Assembly (NCBI GenBank): GCA_023428035.1
Contig: JAEYZO010000917.1
Location: 1-5,099 of the forward strand
Reading direction: 5' to 3'
DNA length: 5,099 nt
Source: Pseudomonadota bacterium
GTDB taxonomy: Bacteria > Myxococcota_A > Polyangia > Polyangiales > Ga0077539
Part shown: one piece after another, positions 1 through 4,030 of the stretch
Layout of the letters: the number at the start of each line of letters is the position of its first letter
Position numbering within the stretch: position 1 is the first letter of the stretch
Translations under genes and position numbers: made by a program
The notes under the pieces: model-generated
The model's input: only the letters and a program-made list of their open reading frames with translations
What the model was told of the DNA's origin: nothing
Database searches by the model: none

Positions 1-491
1 CCGACGCGCGCGACCGCTGCCCCGACCAGCCCGAGCCCGTCAACGGGGGCGAGGACGACGACGGCTGCCCCGAGGCCAACGCCCCGACGCTCGCCACGGT
101 GGTGGGCGACCAGATCCAGATCACCGAGCAGGTGAACTTCCGCACCGGGAGCGACCGCATCGTGGGCCGCAGGAGCTTCGAGGTGCTCGACGCGGTGGCC
201 GCGGTGCTGCGCGCCCACGCCGAGATCGCGAGGGTCGAGGTGCAGGGCCACACCGACAACCGCGGCAACGCGGGGCGCAACCGCGCCCTCTCGCAGCGCC
301 GCGCCGAGGCCGTGCGGCAGTACCTCGTCGCGCACGGCGTCTCGGCCGACCGGCTGAGCGCCCGGGGCTTCGGCCCCGACCAGCCCCTGGAGTCGAACTC
401 CACCGAGGCCGGGCGCGCCCGCAACCGTCGGGTGGAGTTCCACTTCGCCCCGCAGACTCCGCCCGCGCAGACCCCCGCCGCGCAGCCCTGA
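1..491 (+). CDS. OmpA-family peptidoglycan-binding outer-membrane protein, C-terminal part (5' end outside window)
   Basis: The frame is open from the left edge (first full codon at base 3) to a TGA at 489-491, giving 162 visible residues, so the gene starts outside the window. The GTG at 99 is internal, because the residues before it are a Cys/Asp-rich segment (DRCPDQPEPVNGG, then EDDDGCPE) like the calcium-binding thrombospondin type 3 linkers that precede OmpA domains in large myxobacterial porin-like proteins. The OmpA_C domain follows: a beta strand with VNFRTGSD, a helix, VEVQGHTDNRG, LSQRRAEAV, GFGPDQP and GRARNRRVEF. Asp85 of the visible fragment (in GHTD) and Arg100 (in the SQRR stretch) match the diaminopimelate-binding pair of the family. 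The protein ends in a short Pro/Ala/Gln-rich tail. The expected role is a periplasmic domain anchoring an outer-membrane protein to peptidoglycan. Whether the missing N-terminus is a beta-barrel cannot be seen. The family call is firm; the specific function is not. Confidence 0.93.
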   Translation, partial: DARDRCPDQPEPVNGGEDDDGCPEANAPTLATVVGDQIQITEQVNFRTGSDRIVGRRSFEVLDAVAAVLRAHAEIARVEVQGHTDNRGNAGRNRALSQRRAEAVRQYLVAHGVSADRLSARGFGPDQPLESNSTEAGRARNRRVEFHFAPQTPPAQTPAAQP

Positions 492-539
492 CCGCAGGGA
501 ATTTCTCTCCCTCCCTGGAGCTCTGCTACGCGCCGTCCC

Positions 540-1157
540 ATGCGACGCGCGGCGCTCGGCTCGGTGATGGTGCTCCTCGCCTCGATGGCGCCCTCCGCGG
601 GCTGCGACCTGGGCGGAGCCGGCGACGACCTCGGCACCTACGAGGTCACCCTCACGATGACCGCGAACACCTGCGGCCCTCAGTACGGCGCCTTCGAGTC
701 GCGGGTGCAGTTCGACGCGGCGCTCTCGGCGCGCTCGGGCACCCTCCGCTGGCGCCCCTCGGGGGCGGCGGAGAGCGTGGGGTCGGTGAGCGGCACCAGG
801 AGCTTCCGCGTCGCGCTGCAGAGCGACGAGCAGGTGCTCCCCGCCGACCGACGCTACGACTACCCGGGGTGCGTGCTCCGCCGCAGCGACGTGATCGAGG
901 CGGTGTTCACCGCGGCGAGCCCCGACGCGGGGAGCGATGTCGACGGCGGACAGCCCGACGGGGGGGCCGACGGAGGGGCCGACGCGAGCGTCGACGCGGG
1001 CTGGGCCGCGACGGTGTCGGGCTTCACGGGCTCCGAGTCGATCGTGCTGGGTCAGGTCGAGGGGACCGACTGCCGCCCGATGGTGGGCGCGGGCGCCGGC
1101 CAGGTGAGCGCGCTTCCGTGCATGGTGAGCTACGCGCTCAGCGCGCGGAGGCGGTGA
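540..1157 (+). CDS. Putative secreted lipoprotein of unknown function with Asp/Gly-rich insert
   Basis: The 205-residue product begins MRRAALGSVMVLLASMAP and reaches Cys22 in PSAGC. A basic N-terminus, a hydrophobic core and a small-residue run before Cys make a plausible lipoprotein signal, although Ser rather than Leu/Val sits at -3. The mature part looks beta-rich (TYEVTLTMTANTC; SFRVALQSDEQVL) and contains Cys45, Cys111, Cys178 and Cys194, which could form two disulfides. Residues about 128-154 are a low-complexity Asp/Gly/Ala/Ser spacer dividing the protein into two parts, a style common in myxobacterial lipoproteins. The ATG at 540 gives the signal peptide directly. Only a weak purine stretch (GGAG at 518-521) lies upstream, about 18 bases away. 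It follows the OmpA gene by 48 bases on the same strand and could be co-transcribed. I recognise no family and propose no function beyond export to an envelope membrane. Confidence 0.72.
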   Translation: MRRAALGSVMVLLASMAPSAGCDLGGAGDDLGTYEVTLTMTANTCGPQYGAFESRVQFDAALSARSGTLRWRPSGAAESVGSVSGTRSFRVALQSDEQVLPADRRYDYPGCVLRRSDVIEAVFTAASPDAGSDVDGGQPDGGADGGADASVDAGWAATVSGFTGSESIVLGQVEGTDCRPMVGAGAGQVSALPCMVSYALSARRR

Positions 1158-1160
1158 GGG

Positions 1161-1658
1161 TCACATCGAGACCTTGGCGTGCTGCTCGGGGGCGTCGTCC
1201 CGGGGGCGCTCGCCCTTGAGCACGGCGGCGGCGGCCTCCCAGAGGTAGCGCAGGCCCTTGGCGCCGGTGTTGTCCCAGTACTCGCCGATGTCGGGGCTCA
1301 GGCGCAGCAGCACGATGTTCGGGTCGTCCTTGCCGTTGGGGAAGTACACCCGCCAGGGCTCCTTCCAGAGCCGCTGGACCTTGGCGCGGTCGTCGACCAC
1401 GTCGAGGGTGCCGCTCACCGAGAGGTAGAGCATCCCGTCCTGCGCGGTGATGAGCCCGCGCGGGTCGCGCTCGGCCTCGTCGGTCTTCTCGGTCTCCCTA
1501 GACGTGGCGAACCACACGTCGCCCTGGGCGTCGACCTCGGCGATGGCCATCGGCCGCGCGCGGAGCGTTCCGTTCTTCGCGCGCGTCGCGACCATCACCG
1601 TGTCGAGCTTCTTCAGCGTGTCGAGGAGCTTCGCCCTCACGTCGTTCGACTGTTCCAT
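1161..1658 (-). CDS. Pyridoxamine 5'-phosphate oxidase-fold general stress protein (GSP26-like)
   Basis: The 165-residue protein starting MEQSNDVRAK matches the small flavin-binding split-barrel general stress proteins. Visible landmarks are an N-terminal helix, TVMVATRAKNG then RARPMAIAEV (residues about 20-42), VWFATS (48-53), a central strand LYLSVSGTLDVV (77-88), and the family-typical LWKEPWRVYFPNGKDDP (97-113) followed by VLLRLSP and EYWD (126-129). Such proteins bind FMN or FAD and are often stress-induced; physiological substrates are mostly unknown. The ATG at 1658 is chosen over the in-frame upstream start at 1703 because GGAGG (1668-1672 on the opposite strand) lies 9 bases before it, and because the upstream codons encode an Arg/His-rich stretch and include a hairpin. 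It lies 86 bases downstream of the hemerythrin gene in the same direction, suggesting one stress-related unit. Its stop is 3 bases from that of the convergent lipoprotein gene. Confidence 0.9.
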   Translation of the reverse strand: MEQSNDVRAKLLDTLKKLDTVMVATRAKNGTLRARPMAIAEVDAQGDVWFATSRETEKTDEAERDPRGLITAQDGMLYLSVSGTLDVVDDRAKVQRLWKEPWRVYFPNGKDDPNIVLLRLSPDIGEYWDNTGAKGLRYLWEAAAAVLKGERPRDDAPEQHAKVSM

Positions 1659-1667
1659 CGTGCACTG

Positions 1668-1672
1668 CCTCC
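1668..1672 (-). promoter_or_regulatory. Shine-Dalgarno site deciding the start of the stress-protein gene
   Basis: Read on the minus strand this is GGAGG, 9 bases before the ATG at 1658. It is the clearest ribosome binding site in the window and favours the shorter product over an in-frame upstream start at 1703. Confidence 0.7.
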
Positions 1673-1680
1673 GTCCGTGG

Positions 1681-1696
1681 GCGTCGTTGGCGACGC
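1681..1696 (-). other. Perfect hairpin in the 5' leader of the stress-protein gene
   Basis: GCGTCG and CGACGC form a perfect 6-bp stem around a 4-base loop (TTGG on +, CCAA on the coding strand). It sits about 22 bases before the start codon and just upstream of the GGAGG site, in the 86-base gap after the hemerythrin gene. No T run follows, so it is not a standard terminator. It might influence translation or processing of the dicistronic message, but hairpins of this size are common by chance at this GC content. Confidence 0.3.
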
Positions 1697-1744
1697 GAGG
1701 CATGGGATGCGCGCGACCCCCGACGAGGCACGGAGGAACGACCG

Positions 1745-2230
1745 TCAGTGCAGCGGCGCCGCCTCGTCCGTCTCCAGCGGGACCTGCTCGCGCGGCGCCT
1801 GCTTGAGGAGTTCGTCGTAGGCCGACTCCATCTCCGCGCCGAGCGCGTCGAGGCTGGCGGGGTCGAAGGTCCTCTTCACCTTGGGGAAGAGCTCCCCCTC
1901 CTCCTCCTCGACGTGGTGCTCGATCTGCTCCTTGAGCACCTTCACCTTGGCGTCGAAGTTCTCCTCCGTCGCGCTCATCGCGATGAGGTCGGCGATGAGC
2001 CGCTTGGCCGCGAGGTGCTCCTCGACGGCCTCGTGGAGCAGGTCCTTCAGCTCGCCCACGTACACCGCGGGGTAGAAGAGCTTCTCTTCGATGGTGGCGT
2101 GCGCCGCGAGGGCGTCTGCGATCTGGTTCACGAGCGTGCGCTTGGTCCTCCCGTCGTCGGTCTTCTCGTAACGGTCGAAGAGGTCTTCGACCTCGTCATG
2201 CTGCTTCTCGAGGAGTTTGATTGCGTCCAT
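1745..2230 (-). CDS. Hemerythrin-like HHE cation-binding domain protein
   Basis: The 161-residue, almost entirely helical protein begins MDAIKLLEKQHDEVEDLF, the usual start of stand-alone HHE proteins. Candidate di-iron ligands appear in four-helix order: His11 (helix 1), His44 and Glu48 in AAHATIEEKLFYP (helix 2), His72 in EEHLAAK (helix 3), and His105/His106 with Glu110 in EHHVEEEEGELFP (helix 4). The two H..E..LFP-type signatures are diagnostic of the family. Such proteins bind a non-haem di-iron centre and have been linked to oxygen, nitric oxide or iron handling. Which applies here cannot be told. The C-terminus (DELLKQAPREQVPLE and an acidic tail) is outside the fold. The ATG at 2230 is the only sensible start, though no strong Shine-Dalgarno precedes it. 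It is the first gene of a same-strand pair with the flavin-fold stress protein. Confidence 0.93.
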   Translation of the reverse strand: MDAIKLLEKQHDEVEDLFDRYEKTDDGRTKRTLVNQIADALAAHATIEEKLFYPAVYVGELKDLLHEAVEEHLAAKRLIADLIAMSATEENFDAKVKVLKEQIEHHVEEEEGELFPKVKRTFDPASLDALGAEMESAYDELLKQAPREQVPLETDEAAPLH

Positions 2231-2235
2231 GTCCG

Positions 2236-2264
2236 CAGCGTGGGGTCGGTCATGGCCTTGTCAA
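2236..2264 (-). promoter_or_regulatory. Possible -35 promoter element upstream of the hemerythrin gene
   Basis: The minus strand reads TTGACA (2259-2264), a perfect sigma-70-type -35 hexamer in very GC-rich DNA, 28 bases before the hemerythrin ATG. At 17-base spacing the -10 position reads ACGCTG, which does not resemble TATAAT, and transcription from it would start almost at the ATG. Either the -10 is degenerate and the message nearly leaderless, or the hexamer is chance. Confidence 0.22.
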
Positions 2265-2472
2265 CGCTCCCGCGATCGACGCGACAGCGCGGCGCGGCGG
2301 TGCATCGAAGCGGCCCACAACGGACGTAGCTCCGCGAGGCGTTCACTGCGACGCACGACTCCTGCAGACCGGGATCACCTACGGAGCTGCTCCCCCGCGT
2401 CGGCCGTACGCGCGCGGCCCCGGGCGAGGCGTGGTGGCGCTGGTGAGCGCGGGCGGTGTGGCGCTTCGGTCC

Positions 2473-2582
2473 CGCGGGCTGAAGCCTCGTCGCTCGCGCA
2501 GGTCGTCGCGCGATGTGAAGGGGGAAGAATTCTGGGAAAGATCACGGCTGAAGCCCACGGCGCTGTACGCTCAAGCCCGCGC
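2473..2582. repeat. Possible palindromic intergenic repeat element (GGCTGAAGCC family)
   Basis: GGCTGAAGCC, itself a GGCT/AGCC palindrome, occurs at 2477-2486 and 2546-2555. Both copies continue with a similar C/G run: TCGTCGCT after the first and CACGGCGCT after the second. The outer ends are complementary: CGCGGGCT at 2473-2480 pairs perfectly with AGCCCGCG at 2574-2581. The layout (GGCTGAAGCCCACGGCGCT, then CTCAAGCCCGC) resembles dispersed intergenic palindromes built on GGGCTGAAGCCC seen in GC-rich genomes. Only this one locus is visible, so dispersal elsewhere is an inference. Confidence 0.35.
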
Positions 2583-2622
2583 AGAGGGCGCCGCTTCCCA
2601 CCGGCGCTGTCACAAGCGCAGC

Positions 2623-2757
2623 ACACCCCCGCTACCGAGATTGTTCAGGGTGGGTCGCGTGGTAGCTCTCGGTCGGCGTGGTGTCCGGGGTGAACGCGGC
2701 GGCAGCCGCTGAACCCCGGCACGCGTCATCGAGTCCCCCAAGCGTCGGGGGTGTTTT
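2623..2757 (+). ncRNA. Candidate structured non-coding RNA with terminal stem and terminator
   Basis: Several complementary segments are packed into about 135 bases. ACACCCCCG (2623-2631) is perfectly complementary to CGGGGGTGT (2746-2754) and could close the whole structure. Inside it, GCTACC (2631-2636) pairs with GGTAGC (2661-2666), or alternatively ACCGAGA (2634-2640) pairs with TCTCGGT (2667-2673). A long arm follows: GCGTG (2676-2680), a 4-base bulge and CCGGGGT (2685-2691) pair with ACCCCGG (2713-2719) and CACGC (2720-2724), with a GCGGC/GCCGC tip (2696-2700 with 2705-2709) around GGCA. A hairpin with a T run ends it on the plus strand. No open frame looks real here. I could not match it to tRNA, tmRNA, RNase P, SRP RNA or a riboswitch class I know. 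Its promoter is not identified, and transcription is inferred only from the terminator-like end. Confidence 0.35.
2735..2757 (+). terminator. Rho-independent-terminator-like hairpin with T run
   Basis: CCCCC (2735-2739) and GGGGG (2747-2751) form a 5-bp GC stem around a 7-base loop (AAGCGTC), followed by TG and four T. T runs are rare in this DNA. The plus-strand orientation is notable because no plus-strand protein gene lies upstream within 1.5 kb, which supports a short RNA as its source. The stem is short, so chance remains possible. The minus strand has no T run on its other side. Confidence 0.42.
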
Positions 2758-2760
2758 CAG

Positions 2761-3360
2761 CTACCGCTCCCCGCTCGCGCGCACCCACGGGCTCACCGCC
2801 GATGGCCGCACCGGGACCGGGTCGTTCGCCTCGGAGGCGCGGTCGACCACCTCCGCGGGGCACCCCCCACTCATCAACATCTCGCGGCGCGACTCACTCG
2901 ACGGTAGGACGACGTAACGGTCGAACGTGGCCTGCAGCGGGTGACGGAAGCGCACCTGTCCACGACGTGGTTGGTTGATGGCGAATTCGCACGGCGAAGC
3001 GCGCTGTCCCGCGCGAAGGCGATCGAAGCACGCGTCCCACATCGCTCGGTCCTCGCGCGGCAGTACATCGAACCTCGGTGGTGTACTCAGGCGCAGGACG
3101 TCGCACCCACCCGCCACGAGTTCACCCTGAACGAGCTCCGGCGTGAAGTTGAAGTCCTCCGAAACCGGGTTCGCTGTCGATCCTGCGCGGGTCATCGATG
3201 CGGTGGCCCCGACAGGTGTCGCGCTCCGAGGTGCGGCTCTCGCCGTTGGACGATCTCGCCAGGCACGCGCCGGAAGAGGGTCCAGTCGCCCGAGTTCGGC
3301 CACGCTGAGAGGGGCGAGGATCGACGGCCTCGTCGGGCTCGCCGCGCACGACAGCACCAC
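2761..3360 (-). CDS. Hypothetical protein, orphan frame with uncertain start
   Basis: This frame encodes up to 199 residues. From about residue 66 onward (SEDFNFTPELVQGELV, then DRAMWDACFDRLRAG, CEFAINQP and ATFDRYVVLPSSES) it has globular-protein character. A rough hand count gives about 80% G/C at third positions against about half at second positions, which is real codon periodicity. That value is lower than in queE next door (about 90% or more), which may mean transfer or decay. Residues about 17-65 are Ala/Arg/Pro-rich with no such periodicity, so the true start may be the ATG at 3195 (MTRAGSTANP, 144 residues), though no good ribosome site precedes either start. The frame begins 24 bases after the queE stop on the same strand, in the same reading frame. 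The C-terminal half has two Cys in GGC contexts. I recognise no family. It could be a degraded gene. Confidence 0.42.
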   Translation of the reverse strand: MVLSCAASPTRPSILAPLSVAELGRLDPLPARAWRDRPTARAAPRSATPVGATASMTRAGSTANPVSEDFNFTPELVQGELVAGGCDVLRLSTPPRFDVLPREDRAMWDACFDRLRAGQRASPCEFAINQPRRGQVRFRHPLQATFDRYVVLPSSESRREMLMSGGCPAEVVDRASEANDPVPVRPSAVSPWVRASGER

Positions 3361-3384
3361 CCACGCCGCCAGCGCCGCTCTCCC

Positions 3385-4026
3385 CTACGGGATCCCCACC
3401 GCCTTGTGCGTCTGCACCGAGAGCCTCCACCGCGGGTGGGCCTTGCACCACGCCACCGCGAGCTCCGTGTTGCGCGCTCTGTCGGGCCCGTCCATCGGCT
3501 GCACGTAGAGCCGCTCGAAGGCCATCGACTCGTACGCCGCCGGGTCGATCCCCTCCTGCGGGATCACCAGCTTCAGCTCGTCTCCGCGCGTCACCACGAG
3601 GTCACCGCCCGCCTTCGGGCTCACGCACACCCAGTCGACGCCTCGCGGCACCGCGATGGTCCCGTTCGTCTCGATCGCCACCTCGAAGCCCTCGGCGTGC
3701 AGCGCGTCGACGAGCGCTTCGTCCAGCTGCAACAGAGGCTCGCCCCCCGTGCACACCACGAGCTTCGTCCCCCCGACGCCCTCCCAGGCCTCGCCCACCG
3801 CGCGCGCCAGCGACTCCGCGGTGGTCCACCGGCCGCCGCCCTCGCCGTCGACACCTACGAAATCCGTGTCGCACCAGCGGGAGCACCCACCCGGCCCCTT
3901 CGCGCGGTCAGCCCCTCGCCCGCTCCACAGGTTGCAGCCCGTGAAGCGCAGGAACACCGCCGCGCGGCCCGCGTTCGCGCCCTCTCCCTGCAGCGTGTAG
4001 AAGCGCTCCTTGACCGCGTAGCCCAC
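3385..4026 (-). CDS. queE: 7-carboxy-7-deazaguanine synthase (radical SAM enzyme)
   Basis: QueE converts 6-carboxy-5,6,7,8-tetrahydropterin to 7-carboxy-7-deazaguanine using S-adenosylmethionine and a 4Fe-4S cluster, a step towards preQ0, queuosine and other deazaguanines in the cytoplasm. The 213-residue product shows the family landmarks in order: YAVKERFYTLQGEGANAGR (residues 3-21), FTGCNLWSGR (28-37), CDTDFVG (52-58), the SAM-contacting TGGEP (93-97), ETNGT (119-123), VSPKAG (135-140), LKLVIPQ (151-157) and QPMDGP (176-181). The length fits the family. The cluster cysteines are Cys31, Cys48 and Cys52, giving C-X16-C-X3-C, unlike the C-X14-C-X2-C of related QueE with the same CNLWSGR loop. 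The start is a GTG whose product opens like other QueE proteins. It lies 4 bases after the stop of the transporter gene, with GGGTGA just before it as a possible ribosome site, so translational coupling is likely. No other queuosine gene is visible in the window. Confidence 0.93.
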   Translation of the reverse strand: MGYAVKERFYTLQGEGANAGRAAVFLRFTGCNLWSGRGADRAKGPGGCSRWCDTDFVGVDGEGGGRWTTAESLARAVGEAWEGVGGTKLVVCTGGEPLLQLDEALVDALHAEGFEVAIETNGTIAVPRGVDWVCVSPKAGGDLVVTRGDELKLVIPQEGIDPAAYESMAFERLYVQPMDGPDRARNTELAVAWCKAHPRWRLSVQTHKAVGIP

Positions 4027-4030
4027 GCGA

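Larger units (their letters stand above)
2231..2622. other. Intergenic region without a convincing gene
   Basis: Several open frames cross this stretch on both strands, but all translate to Arg/Ala/Pro/Ser-rich sequence without domain character, as expected of GC-rich non-coding DNA. It holds the promoter-like hexamer near the hemerythrin gene, a spaced inverted repeat AGCTCCG (2328-2334) with CGGAGCT (2382-2388), and the palindromic element described separately. Bases 2514-2545 are a comparatively AT-rich patch, a possible promoter region for something on the plus strand, but no clear -10/-35 pair is visible. Confidence 0.6.

Noticed and set aside
495..517. CAGGGA / TCCCTG hairpin between the OmpA and lipoprotein genes
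   Set aside because: A 6-bp stem with an 11-base loop and no following T run is too weak to call a terminator.
1179..2329. Long plus-strand open frames opposite the stress-protein and hemerythrin genes
   Set aside because: They are antisense shadows: the minus-strand products match known families with intact motifs, while the plus-strand translations are Leu/Val/Arg-rich and featureless.
2402..2419. GGCCG / CGGCC hairpin around CGTACG
   Set aside because: A short 5-bp GC stem of a kind expected by chance many times in DNA of this composition, with nothing nearby to give it meaning.
2655..2673. GGTAGC box reminiscent of a GEMM (cyclic di-GMP) riboswitch
   Set aside because: The other conserved GEMM segments are absent, and no plus-strand gene follows.
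2217..2712. Two overlapping plus-strand open frames in the intergenic region
   Set aside because: Both begin inside or next to the hemerythrin start on the other strand and encode Arg/Ser/Ala-rich sequence. There are no ribosome sites or motifs, and the repeat and RNA-like structures explain the stretch better.
2727..2740. T-loop-like ATCGAGTCCCCC suggesting a tRNA 3' end
   Set aside because: No acceptor stem, anticodon arm or CCA end can be assembled around it; the C run belongs to the terminator-like hairpin.
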